A stretch of DNA of 20,459 nucleotides from Alkalibacterium sp046484155 (GTDB taxonomy: Bacteria > Bacillota > Bacilli > Lactobacillales > Carnobacteriaceae_A). The stretch's first letter is position 1, and each line of letters opens with the position of its first letter. This document shows, piece by piece, positions 1-7,444 of this stretch. Made by a program: the position numbers and the translations under genes. The stretch is from assembly GCF_046484155.1 (NCBI RefSeq), contig NZ_JAWOBT010000008.1, positions 1 through 20,459 of the forward strand, written 5' to 3'. Below the pieces are notes generated by a model. That model did not search any database and was not told where the DNA came from. It saw nothing but the letters and a program-made list of their open reading frames with translations.

Positions 1-1
1 T

Positions 2-1657
2 TTATACAAAAAAGATTTTATGCATTTAGTTGAACAGCTTAAGAATGCCAAGTCTCTAGACGATATGAAAGAGACGATCGATGAAATATCTGCACTTTCT
101 GCTTCACTTGAAACGATGGAGACACTTGCTTCCATTCGCTACTCCATAAACACGAAAGACGAGTTTTACGAACTGGAAGATCAGTATTGGAATGAGTATG
201 GTCCACTTTACCAGGAATTGAGCATCGCTTATTACAAAGCCATCATGGATTCGCCTTATTTGAACGAAGTGAAAGAAGCTTATCCACGTACGTTCATCCA
301 GAATATGCAGTTTGAATTGGACTCATTTGATTCAAAGGTCATTGAGCTATTACAAAAAGAAAACCAGTTAAGCAGCGATTATCAAAAACTCATCGCTTCT
401 GCAGAAATCGAATTCGATGGGAAAACATTAACGTTGTCACAATTTGGACCTTACTTACAGTCGACAGATCGCACAGTTAGAAAAGAGGCTTCCGACGCTC
501 AAACGAGTTTCTTCGAAAACAATGAAGAAAAATTGGACAGTATGTACGATGAACTCGTTAATGTGAGAGATCAAATAGCTAGAAAACTGGGCTATAAAGA
601 TTTTGTTGAACTGGGTTATATCAGAATGAAACGCTTTGACTACGACCGGAAAATGGTGGAAGTTTACCGTGATCAGGTAATGGATTATGTTGTACCCGTG
701 ACGAAAAAATTAGCCGAGAGACAAGCGGAACGCATCGGCATCAAAGAGATGAAACACTATGACGAAACCTTACAATTTTTAGATGGGAACCCCACTCCTC
801 AAGGGGATCCGGATTATATTATTGAGAATGGCCGTAAAATGTATCATGAATTGAGTGATCAGACGGCTGAATTTATCGATTTCTTATTTGACAAGGAGCT
901 GGTGGACCTGCTTTCTAAAGAAGGGAAAGCGAGTGGGGGATACTGCACGTATATTCCTGACTATCAGTCACCGTTCATTTTTGCAAACTTTAACGGTACA
1001 TCTGGAGATATTGATGTCTTGACACACGAAGCGGGGCATGCGTTCCAGGTGTATCAGTCTCGCTGGATCAAACAGCCTGAAATCGTCTTTCCGACATTTG
1101 AGACATGTGAGATCCACTCTATGAGTATGGAATTCTTCACATACCCCTGGATGGAGCTGTTCTTCAAAGAACAGACTGAAAAATACAAGTTTGACCACTT
1201 AAGCAGTGCCATTCGCTTCCTGCCCTATGGTGTGCTGGTCGATCACTTTCAGCATGAAGTCTATGAAAATCCCGAGTGGTCACCGGCTGAACGTAAAGCC
1301 TGCTGGCGAAGACTGGAGAAACAATACCTGCCACAACGTGATTACTCTGAAAGTGAGTTCCTGGATAAAGGAACGTACTGGTTCAGACAGGGTCACATTT
1401 TCGCTTCACCATTTTACTATATTGATTATACGCTTGCTCAAGTCTGTGCGTTACAGTTCTGGGAACGTGCCATCGTTGACCAGGATGACAAGGCGTGGGG
1501 CGACTATATGACGATTTGTGAAGCAGGCGGAACGAAGAGCTTCCTGGAAACCGTTGAGGCAGCCAACTTGCGTTCACCGTTTGAAGAAGGTTCATTGGAA
1601 CGTGTTATCAAAACAATTGACGAAGCGCTGGAAGCCGTTGACGACAAAAAGTTGTGA
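2..1657 (+). CDS. M3-family oligoendopeptidase, 5' end cut by window edge
   Basis: Zinc metallopeptidase of family M3 (the oligoendopeptidase branch distinct from classical PepF), expected to cut short peptides in the cytoplasm. The motif HEAGH is at residues 336-340 counted from the first ATG (base 20); His336 and His340 should bind zinc, Glu337 is catalytic, and Glu364 in EIHSMSMEF is the likely third ligand. The frame is open upstream of that ATG to the window edge (codons for L-Y-K-K-D-F), no Shine-Dalgarno precedes the ATG, and family members usually begin some 12-20 residues earlier, so the true start is probably outside the window. The rest of the protein looks complete, with the stop at 1655-1657 followed by a strong terminator. 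It is convergent with the GNAT operon. The family call is firm; the exact peptide substrates cannot be read from sequence. Confidence 0.93.
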   Translation, partial: LYKKDFMHLVEQLKNAKSLDDMKETIDEISALSASLETMETLASIRYSINTKDEFYELEDQYWNEYGPLYQELSIAYYKAIMDSPYLNEVKEAYPRTFIQNMQFELDSFDSKVIELLQKENQLSSDYQKLIASAEIEFDGKTLTLSQFGPYLQSTDRTVRKEASDAQTSFFENNEEKLDSMYDELVNVRDQIARKLGYKDFVELGYIRMKRFDYDRKMVEVYRDQVMDYVVPVTKKLAERQAERIGIKEMKHYDETLQFLDGNPTPQGDPDYIIENGRKMYHELSDQTAEFIDFLFDKELVDLLSKEGKASGGYCTYIPDYQSPFIFANFNGTSGDIDVLTHEAGHAFQVYQSRWIKQPEIVFPTFETCEIHSMSMEFFTYPWMELFFKEQTEKYKFDHLSSAIRFLPYGVLVDHFQHEVYENPEWSPAERKACWRRLEKQYLPQRDYSESEFLDKGTYWFRQGHIFASPFYYIDYTLAQVCALQFWERAIVDQDDKAWGDYMTICEAGGTKSFLETVEAANLRSPFEEGSLERVIKTIDEALEAVDDKKL

Positions 1658-1679
1658 AACACACTAAGTAAATAGAGAT

Positions 1680-1726
1680 AGCCCTGGCCGGCAAGGAAAT
1701 CAAACCTTAGCGGCCAGGGCTTTTTA
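1680..1726 (+). terminator. Intrinsic terminator of the M3 peptidase gene
   Basis: A perfect stem AGCCCTGGCCG / CGGCCAGGGCT (1680-1690 with 1711-1721) and a 20-base loop are followed by a T run. It lies 23 bases after the stop codon. On the opposite strand the bases after the hairpin are not U-rich, so it serves mainly the plus strand. Confidence 0.93.
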
Positions 1727-1733
1727 TATTGAT

Positions 1734-1778
1734 ATAGAAAGATCGTGTGGATGAGTTCGTTAGAACTCATCCACACGA
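1734..1778 (-). terminator. Intrinsic terminator of the GNAT operon
   Basis: A perfect 16-bp stem (1743-1758 with 1763-1778) with the four-base loop GTTA. Read on the minus strand it is followed by TCTTTCTAT, an imperfect U-tract. It begins 13 bases past the stop of the acetyltransferase at 1791-2813. The two convergent genes therefore each have a separate hairpin instead of sharing one. Confidence 0.8.
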
Positions 1779-1790
1779 CCAATTATAAAA

Positions 1791-2813
1791 CTAAGGCGAT
1801 CCCTCATTGTTTTTCAGTTGATCAGCAATGGCTTCAATGGAGTCTGCTTCTTGAGCAAGTATTTTTTCTAAATCATTTAACTCATCTTCAACATTTTGAA
1901 TGAGCTCATTCGCTCTCTTGATAGCATCTGAAACGTCACCGGTCAAGAGTGCCTCTTTAGATAAACCATGTAATATCCATGGGGAACCTAATTCGAATGG
2001 GTGGTTCTTGGGAAAAAGAGCCACGTCAGTTTCAGAAAAATCCCACCATATTGTTGTTTCGCTATCGTTCTGTTGGGCTTTTTTTAATTCCTGTTGAACC
2101 GTATTGAAAAGACCGGGTTGCTCCATGAAATCATGCCAGGGATAGACGACATGGAGATAATTTGTTCCTTTCAACTCTTCCCACATTATTACGCAGCGCG
2201 TTTTAGCTGCATTTTCAAAAAAATGCCACTGCTCTATTGAATCTTCGAACATTTTTTCGCTGACTGGGAAAGGGTAATACGCTTCTAGAGGAAATACTTT
2301 TTTATCAAAGGCGGGGTGCAGATACGTTTGTTTGATCCAGTTCATTTTCGTGTTTTTATCTGTTTCTTCCTTCCATGGAGCAACATCCGCTGCCATAAGG
2401 TTTTCTACTGTAGACGCTTGAGCAGCATAGAGAAGTTTGACAGGAGGTAAGCCCACTTTCTTCAACACTGCTTGAGCGGCTTTATTGTGCTGTTCTGTGT
2501 TCGCCCCGATCCATTTAACCTCCGGGTGAGCAAGAGCCTGGTCTAAACTGTATTCGACTATTTTTGTCCCATAGCCACTTTTCCTATAACGCTGATCTGT
2601 CCTTAAACGACCGAGCATGGCGTAATAGTTTTTAAACAGGGAGAAACCTGACAAAGCGACAAGCTCGTCTGATACAAACAAACCATACAAGTAGTCAGCT
2701 CCACTCGTTATTTGATCAAAGACATGGAGCATGTAGTCATCGTTTAGGCCCGTCTGCATTTGTTCATAATACGCTAGATCGGCTACTGTCAATTGGCGGA
2801 TGTGTTCAGTCAT
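1791..2813 (-). CDS. GNAT-family N-acetyltransferase with C-terminal extension
   Basis: The N-terminal ~140 residues form a GNAT acetyltransferase domain. The acetyl-CoA pyrophosphate-binding motif A is visible as R77-K-S-G80-Y-G82 (RxxGxG) after a beta strand ending LGRLRTD. The remaining ~200 residues are not a domain I recognise; the last ~50 are strongly acidic and look like a coiled coil. At 340 aa the protein is about twice the length of a simple GNAT protein. The start follows AAAGGAG with about 8 bases of spacing, and that site lies inside the upstream gene, whose TGA directly abuts this ATG, so translation is probably coupled. The acceptor substrate is unknown; a small molecule or peptide amine is the general family expectation. 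Confidence 0.82.
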   Translation of the reverse strand: MTEHIRQLTVADLAYYEQMQTGLNDDYMLHVFDQITSGADYLYGLFVSDELVALSGFSLFKNYYAMLGRLRTDQRYRKSGYGTKIVEYSLDQALAHPEVKWIGANTEQHNKAAQAVLKKVGLPPVKLLYAAQASTVENLMAADVAPWKEETDKNTKMNWIKQTYLHPAFDKKVFPLEAYYPFPVSEKMFEDSIEQWHFFENAAKTRCVIMWEELKGTNYLHVVYPWHDFMEQPGLFNTVQQELKKAQQNDSETTIWWDFSETDVALFPKNHPFELGSPWILHGLSKEALLTGDVSDAIKRANELIQNVEDELNDLEKILAQEADSIEAIADQLKNNEGSP

Positions 2814-3578
2814 TCAATCGTCTCCTTTTATTGCTTTTTGAGCCCCGATACGAAAGCCTTCATAGCTGAACCCAGATTTTATATACATCTCTTTTGGTGA
2901 ATCTTCTGCATCCGCAACGAGGAATACTATTTTTTGCTTGGAAGCAGCTTGCTTGATTATATAATCAAGCAAGGCTTTAGCTACTCCTTTCAGACGATAT
3001 TCTTTGAGTGTGAACAAATCATCTAATTCCAATCCTTCAGTACTCTCGACCATTATACAAGAACCAGCAGCTTTTCCTTGGTAGTAGGCTAACAAGAAAG
3101 TAATCGATTCATCTTGAAAAAGTTTATCATAAAAAGGTTGCTTGGCCTCTGCAAAAGCAGTTGAAATGATTTTATCTTCCATATAATTGATTGCTTTAAA
3201 GGCGTCCAAGTTTTCATAAGTGACGACTTGGATGCTGATATCTGGATTTTTAGCAGTAATATTGAAGGCAGCGGGGTGAATGGAATAGAGTTCTAATTTT
3301 TCCAAGCCATACTCTTCCTGATTCAAATAATCTAGTGTATCAGGGTGGATGCCTTGATTTTCAGGCCAATAGAATTTGACATGAGTCAAGTTATTGTCTT
3401 CTGAAAAGATCCAGTGCATCGTTTCTATCAATTCAAATTCCGTTTTTGTAGGGGAGTACTTTAATTGGAAAAAGTTTGAATCATATCTGGATTTTGCTTC
3501 AGAATCATAATAGTGACTAAAAAAGTCGTTTTCATCAATCAATGTGCTGTGTGTGGCAACGGCTTCAAATGTGACCAT
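2814..3578 (-). CDS. GNAT-family N-acetyltransferase
   Basis: A 254-aa protein whose C-terminal half (about 115-250) is a GNAT fold. Motif A reads Y-R195-L-K-G198-V-A200 (RxxGxA), followed by a helix KALLDYII, and the late motif MYIKSGF is typical of the family. The N-terminal ~110 residues are a less conserved extension that I cannot assign. The start has GGAAG about 8 bases upstream. This is the first gene of a two-gene operon with the acetyltransferase at 1791-2813: stop and start codons are adjacent, with no gap. Substrate unknown. Two different GNAT proteins encoded together suggest related acceptors or sequential use, but that is inference. Confidence 0.82.
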   Translation of the reverse strand: MVTFEAVATHSTLIDENDFFSHYYDSEAKSRYDSNFFQLKYSPTKTEFELIETMHWIFSEDNNLTHVKFYWPENQGIHPDTLDYLNQEEYGLEKLELYSIHPAAFNITAKNPDISIQVVTYENLDAFKAINYMEDKIISTAFAEAKQPFYDKLFQDESITFLLAYYQGKAAGSCIMVESTEGLELDDLFTLKEYRLKGVAKALLDYIIKQAASKQKIVFLVADAEDSPKEMYIKSGFSYEGFRIGAQKAIKGDD

Positions 3579-3916
3579 AAGTATCTTCCTTTCTATCCTT
3601 AACTAGAATAGCAAATTAAAAGAGCGACTGTAAGTCTAAATGCGAAAATGATCGATAAATAACAGAAAATGCATAATATTCATTTTGAAAACGATTTACT
3701 CAACACGTTTAGGACTCCTGAAATGTATGGGTAATTTAACCATAACTAGGTTATACAGTTTAAATAGTATAAAGAGACTGTCAAATCAAAAATGATTTTG
3801 TCACCTTTTGTTCACTATATTTAGACGTTTTTTTCGAAGGTGAAAGTAAAAAAATGAGATGAATGGCTTAATGCCGGTGTTTATGAAGGTTACGATTCGT
3901 CATCTTTTCTTCAAAC

Positions 3917-3947
3917 AATACAGTTGTGTAACAGACGGCTGTCTGTT
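3917..3947. promoter_or_regulatory. Inverted repeat with near-match WalR/VicR box
   Basis: AACAGAC-GGCT-GTCTGTT (3930-3947) is a perfect 7-bp inverted repeat. Overlapping its left arm, the minus strand of 3917-3933 reads TGTTAC-N5-TGTATT, one base away from the WalR/VicR consensus TGTWAH-N5-TGTWAH. PcsB/CwlO-type hydrolases are classic WalRK targets, and the next gene encodes one, so control by that two-component system is plausible. The mismatch and the distance (about 170 bases before the start codon) keep this tentative. Confidence 0.35.
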
Positions 3948-3968
3948 TTGTCACAGGATTTAAATCTT

Positions 3969-3993
3969 ATATCATCAGTTCCTATGATATGAT
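3969..3993 (+). promoter_or_regulatory. Inverted repeat over a candidate -10
   Basis: ATATCAT and ATGATAT form a perfect 7-bp inverted repeat around an 8-base spacer (3969-3990). The right arm overlaps two TATGAT -10-like hexamers. This could be an operator on the hydrolase promoter, or simply an AT-rich coincidence. No convincing -35 is seen 17 bases upstream. Confidence 0.3.
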
Positions 3994-4099
3994 GATTCCA
4001 GTGCTTGAAACACATAAGTTATAGACTGAAATTATACTTAAACAATAATGAATAACCAATCATTGTGATTGAATAATAATGGATTAGGAGTTTTTCGAA

Positions 4100-5485
4100 T
4101 TGAATAAGAAACTTATCGTAACAGCAATGGCATCAATATTACTCGCGGGGCCTTTGATGCGTCCAACAGAAGTAGATGCTTCTCAAAAATTAGAAGATTT
4201 AGAGAACCAACAACAAGAATTAACTGACGAATCACAAAAAGTGGGTAACGAAATTCAAACCCGCGAAGAAAAAATGGCGTCACTTGAAAAAGAAAAAGCG
4301 CAGCTGGAAGAAGAAGTTATTGAACTTCAAGCGAGCATCGATGAACTCGTTGTTGAAATCAGTGAACAGGAAAAAGAAATAAAACGTATAAAAGAAGAGA
4401 TCGAACAATTGCAAAAAGAAATCGCTCAATTACAAAAGCAGATCGATCAGCGCGACGAACAATTGGAATCACAAGCGCGTTCTGTTCAGACCAACGCGAA
4501 CCCTTCTGATATTGTAGACTTAATAATGTCAGCAGAGAGCTTATCGGATTTGATTGGACGTATCGATATCGTCAACACATTAGTTTCTGCAAACCAGGAT
4601 ATTATGGTAGCACAGATTGCTGACCAGAAGGCATTAGAAGAAACAGAAGCACAAGTGAAGCTAGAGCAAGAAGAAATGGAAGACGTTAAAGCACAACTCG
4701 AAGTTAGCCGTAACAATTTAGTGAATCAACGGGTCGAGTTAGATGACAAGATCATTCAAATCGCAGAGAAATATGACATGAATGCAGACGAAAGAAAATC
4801 TTTCATTAACGAACAGGCAATCATCGCTGAACGAACAAGTACTTTAAATGATGAAATGAAAGCTGAAAAACAACGCATTATTGAAGAAGAACGTGCGAGA
4901 CAAGAAGCAATCCGTATTGCTGAAGAAAAACGTCAAAAAGAAGCGGATGCAAAAGCTAAAGCAGCAGCAGAGGCAGCGGCAAGCGTCAAAGCAGCAGCTA
5001 ATAAAGCAGTAGCAACCGCAACCGCAGCAGCTAATGAAAAAGCCGAAGCAGCAACTTCTTCAAACAATGCTTCATCTGTCGCTGCTCCAGCTGCTCCAGC
5101 AAGTAGCGGATGGTTACGTCCGGCAAGTGGCAGATTTACATCACCCTTTGGTTATCGCATACATCCAGTGACGGGTGCTCAATCTTTCCATAATGGCACA
5201 GATATTGCCGGTGGGGGACCAATTAGGGCAACACGTGCAGGAACCGTTGTTACTGCTGCATACTCTGGGACATATGGTTACCGAGTAATCGTTGACCATG
5301 GTGACGGTTTTGAAACATTGTACGCTCACATGCAGCCTAATTTGAGTGTTGCTCCCGGACAAAGCGTTTCTCAAGGACAACAGCTAGGCATTATGGGAAC
5401 CACCGGACGTTCCACAGGTGTTCACTTACACTTTACTGTTTATAAAAACGGCACACCGGTCAACCCTATGAACTACATTAATTAA
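4100..5485 (+). CDS. Secreted PcsB-like coiled-coil protein with M23 peptidase domain
   Basis: A predicted peptidoglycan hydrolase acting outside the cell in wall growth and separation. Residues 1-27 are a Sec signal peptide (MNKK, hydrophobic core, VDA|S cleavage). Residues ~28-285 are a long coiled coil, as in the CwlO/PcsB/EnvC N-terminal region, followed by an Ala-rich linker (~285-335). A C-terminal LytM/M23 domain spans ~337-461. Zinc ligands are visible: H364 and D368 in HNGTD, and H444 in HLHF, with H442 catalytic. The start is TTG, because TAGGAG sits 9 bases upstream and the nearest ATG runs into TAG at once. Streptococcal PcsB carries CHAP and enterococcal SagA carries NlpC/P60, so the M23 catalytic part is a noteworthy variant resembling EnvC. 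It is likely activated through FtsEX, and a terminator follows. The fold call is strong; the division role is inferred from family. Confidence 0.92.
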   Translation: MNKKLIVTAMASILLAGPLMRPTEVDASQKLEDLENQQQELTDESQKVGNEIQTREEKMASLEKEKAQLEEEVIELQASIDELVVEISEQEKEIKRIKEEIEQLQKEIAQLQKQIDQRDEQLESQARSVQTNANPSDIVDLIMSAESLSDLIGRIDIVNTLVSANQDIMVAQIADQKALEETEAQVKLEQEEMEDVKAQLEVSRNNLVNQRVELDDKIIQIAEKYDMNADERKSFINEQAIIAERTSTLNDEMKAEKQRIIEEERARQEAIRIAEEKRQKEADAKAKAAAEAAASVKAAANKAVATATAAANEKAEAATSSNNASSVAAPAAPASSGWLRPASGRFTSPFGYRIHPVTGAQSFHNGTDIAGGGPIRATRAGTVVTAAYSGTYGYRVIVDHGDGFETLYAHMQPNLSVAPGQSVSQGQQLGIMGTTGRSTGVHLHFTVYKNGTPVNPMNYIN

Positions 5486-5502
5486 ATTGAATATTTAAGA
5501 GG

Positions 5503-5535
5503 GAGAGAAAGCAAAGCTGCTTTCTCTCTTTTTCT
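5503..5535 (+). terminator. Intrinsic terminator after the M23 hydrolase gene
   Basis: A perfect 11-bp stem GAGAGAAAGCA / TGCTTTCTCTC (5503-5513 with 5518-5528) with the four-base loop AAGC, then TTTTTCT. It separates the hydrolase from the methyltransferase gene. Confidence 0.92.
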
Positions 5536-5584
5536 GTCTAATGTATACTAGATTAAGATGAATCAGAGTTGGAGGAAAAAGATA

Positions 5585-6349
5585 ATGGAAATGATTGAGT
5601 CAACACAGAACAAGCAAGTCAAAGAGTGGAAAAAACTGCTGACGAGAAAAGGAAGAAAGAGACAGCGGAAATATTTGATCGAGGGCCTGCATTTAGTAGA
5701 AGAAGCACTGAGAGCAAAAGCCGAAATTGAAGTGATTTTAATTCGGGAAGATAAGCTGGAAGATTATTCGGACTTACTGGACATAAGAGAGGTCAGCGTC
5801 GTTCTGGTCACAGAAGAGATTTCCGATCTTTTAAGCGATGCCGTGACTGAACAGGGAATTACAGCCGTGATCAAAAGTGAAGAGTCAGCTGATAAAATCG
5901 TGGGCGATAAACCGGTATTGATGCTGGATCAGGTGCAAGACCCGGGGAATCTAGGGACACTCATCCGTACAGCTGATGCAGCGGGGTTTGAGGGAGTCAT
6001 CATTGGAACCGGCTCAGTTGATTTATATAATCCGAAAGCTCTTCGTTCAGCACAAGGAAGTCAGTTCCATCTGGCGATCATACATGATGATATTGAAAAA
6101 TGGATGGCCACATTCAGAGAAAAGGGAATACCCGTTTATGGGACTGCTCTAAATGGAACCGCCGCTTCTTACCGGTCAATAGAACCACAGAATCGTTTCG
6201 GATTGATTGTGGGTAATGAAGGGAACGGTGTTGACCCGTATATATTGGAACAAACGACCAAGAACCTATATATTCCTATAAAAGGACAGGCGGAGTCATT
6301 AAATGTTGCCATTGCAGCGAGTATTCTGATGTTTAGTCTATACGAGTGA
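5585..6349 (+). CDS. SpoU/TrmH-family RNA 2'-O-methyltransferase (YsgA-like)
   Basis: A SAM-dependent 2'-O-ribose methyltransferase of the SPOUT class acting on rRNA or tRNA. Residues ~10-100 are an RNA-binding substrate domain (L30e-like). The SPOUT catalytic domain shows motif 1 (DPGNLGTLIRTADA, N122 to R128), motif 2 (VGNEGNGV, 209-216) and motif 3 (IPIKGQAESLNVAIA, 230-244). I chose the ATG at 5585 over the one at 5558: GGAGG at 5571-5575 is spaced 9 bases from 5585 but lies downstream of 5558, and a TATACT -10 at 5544-5549 would leave the earlier start almost without a leader. The resulting 254 aa is normal for the family. Its position near pheST matches ysgA in bacilli. The methylated nucleotide is unknown. 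Confidence 0.92.
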   Translation: MEMIESTQNKQVKEWKKLLTRKGRKRQRKYLIEGLHLVEEALRAKAEIEVILIREDKLEDYSDLLDIREVSVVLVTEEISDLLSDAVTEQGITAVIKSEESADKIVGDKPVLMLDQVQDPGNLGTLIRTADAAGFEGVIIGTGSVDLYNPKALRSAQGSQFHLAIIHDDIEKWMATFREKGIPVYGTALNGTAASYRSIEPQNRFGLIVGNEGNGVDPYILEQTTKNLYIPIKGQAESLNVAIAASILMFSLYE

Positions 6350-6511
6350 CATATCGTTTTTAACAATATTGTCACAATTACCGTGAAATCGTTTTTAAAC
6401 AGCTATATTTCCTTTTCTTTTTCCTGTTTGAGGAGTAAGATAGCTTATGAACAGTCGAAACACATGACTGCATTAACTATCACTTGATTATTATTAAAAA
6501 GGAGACGTTCC

Positions 6512-7039
6512 ATGGAATTTGTTCGTTCAATTTGGGAAAATGACAAAGACTATATGACGTTAGTCGAAGATCTACTTGAAAATGAAGATTTACTTAAATT
6601 AGACGAGATCACGCATCATCGCTATACAACGCGTTTGATCCATTCGCTATTTGTATCCTACGTGAGTTATAAAATCGCTAAACGCTTAAACTTAAACGTG
6701 AGAGCCATTGCCAGAGCGGGATTACTACACGACTTTTTCCATGAAGGCAGGGAAGAAATTGCTTCGATGAAAGTAGGATCACACAATTTTGTCCATCCTA
6801 AAATTGCTGTGAAAAATGCTGAACGCTTAACTGAATTAAGCGAACTTGAAAAAGATATTATATTGAAGCATATGTTCTTAACGACGACGGGCATAGGTAT
6901 GCCGCGTTATAAAGAGAGTTTAGTCGTTACGTGTGTAGACAAATACTGTTCAATCAATGAAGTATCTACACCAGCTAGAATGAAGGTTAAAGGGAAAATA
7001 TCAGAGTGGCGTATGAAATTAAGAGTAGTACACGCTTAA
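6512..7039 (+). CDS. HD-domain protein, putative phosphohydrolase
   Basis: A 175-aa soluble protein with an HD metal-dependent hydrolase signature. His44 is in RLIHSLFVSY, and the His73-Asp74 pair in GLLHDFFHEG is followed by conserved helices carrying HPKIAVKNAERL and ILKHMFL. Such proteins hydrolyse nucleotides or phosphate esters, but the substrate here cannot be read. The start ATG has AAAAGGAG about 8 bases upstream. It lies between the RNA methyltransferase gene, with a 162-base gap and no clear terminator between them, and a strong terminator, so it may be read partly from the upstream promoter. The C-terminal tail (~150-175) is basic. Family call good, function open. Confidence 0.82.
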   Translation: MEFVRSIWENDKDYMTLVEDLLENEDLLKLDEITHHRYTTRLIHSLFVSYVSYKIAKRLNLNVRAIARAGLLHDFFHEGREEIASMKVGSHNFVHPKIAVKNAERLTELSELEKDIILKHMFLTTTGIGMPRYKESLVVTCVDKYCSINEVSTPARMKVKGKISEWRMKLRVVHA

Positions 7040-7064
7040 TTTTCCTATAAACTGTTCTATTAAT

Positions 7065-7119
7065 AAAAGCTGTTTCTAATTATGTTTGGTGGTTGAACAT
7101 AAATGGAAACAGCTTTTTT
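7065..7119 (+). terminator. Intrinsic terminator of the HD-domain gene
   Basis: A perfect 12-bp stem AAAAGCTGTTTC / GAAACAGCTTTT (7065-7076 with 7106-7117) with further inner pairing (TTATGTT with AACATAA), then a T run to 7119. Confidence 0.93.
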
Positions 7120-7197
7120 CTATTATTAAGGGTTTAAACGTGGTAAAGAAGAAAATAAGAGCCGTTTGTGTTAGTCATCTAGACTACCCTCGAAAAA

Positions 7198-7436
7198 GAC
7201 AGACTCAAAATGAAAAGGAAGCTGAGTCCGTCATTTCAAGAGCAAAGTGACAGACTCAAAACGAAAAGGAAGCTGAGTCCGTCATTTCAAGAGCAAGATG
7301 ACAGACTCAAAATGAAAAGGAAGCTGAGTCCGTCATTTCAAGAGCAAGATGACAGACTCAAAACCAAAAGGAAGCTGAGCTAGTCATATCGATTCTTAAA
7401 CGGCAGGCTCAGAATTGAATTCTATATGGGTCGACC
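7198..7436 (+). repeat. Tandem array of a 51-bp hairpin-forming unit
   Basis: Units begin at 7198, 7249, 7300, 7351 and 7402, exactly 51 bases apart. Units 1-3 are almost identical, differing at the base pair after AAAA and near the end (CAAAGT or CAAGAT). Unit 4 matches for its first ~29 bases and then diverges. Unit 5 is badly decayed but in phase: GGCAGGCTCA stands for GACAGACTCA, and TGGGTCGACC stands for TGAGTCCGTC at the right offset. In each good unit GACAGACTCA can pair with TGAGTCCGTC (one A-C mismatch), leaving a 15-base purine-rich loop containing AAAAGGAAG. Because 51 is divisible by three, one plus frame stays open through units 1-4 (17-residue repeat DRLKMKRKLSPSFQEQ plus S or D, stop TAG at 7381). 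It has no Shine-Dalgarno before its only early ATG (7210). I do not recognise the repeat family. Confidence 0.9.
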
Positions 7437-7444
7437 TTTCTCGT

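Larger units (their letters stand above)
3579..4099. other. 520-bp divergent intergenic region with regulatory repeats
   Basis: No supported gene lies here. The region separates the minus-strand GNAT operon from the plus-strand wall hydrolase and must carry both promoters. For the minus operon I see only a weak -10 (TATTCT on the minus strand, near 3606) without a good -35. Toward the hydrolase there are two inverted repeats, listed separately, and TATGAT boxes at 3983-3988 and 3988-3993 without a good -35. The sequence is AT-rich throughout. Confidence 0.6.

Noticed and set aside
20..22. ATG at 20 as the true start of the M3 peptidase
   Set aside because: No Shine-Dalgarno, open frame upstream, and the protein would be shorter than family members at the N terminus.
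3780..3810. Small dyad CAAATCA/TGATTTTG as a terminator or operator
   Set aside because: Short, AT-only and imperfect; likely chance in AT-rich DNA.
5558..5584. ATG at 5558 as the start of the RNA methyltransferase
   Set aside because: The only ribosome site (GGAGG at 5571-5575) is downstream of it and fits the ATG at 5585; a -10 box directly before 5558 would make it leaderless.
7198..7400. CsrB-like sponge RNA, because GGA occurs in serial hairpin loops
   Set aside because: The geometry is suggestive, but CsrA is generally absent from Lactobacillales and no promoter for such an RNA is visible. I kept only the general small-RNA idea.
7198..7436. CRISPR array
   Set aside because: The whole 51-bp unit repeats, including what would be the spacer; there are no unique spacers and no cas genes.
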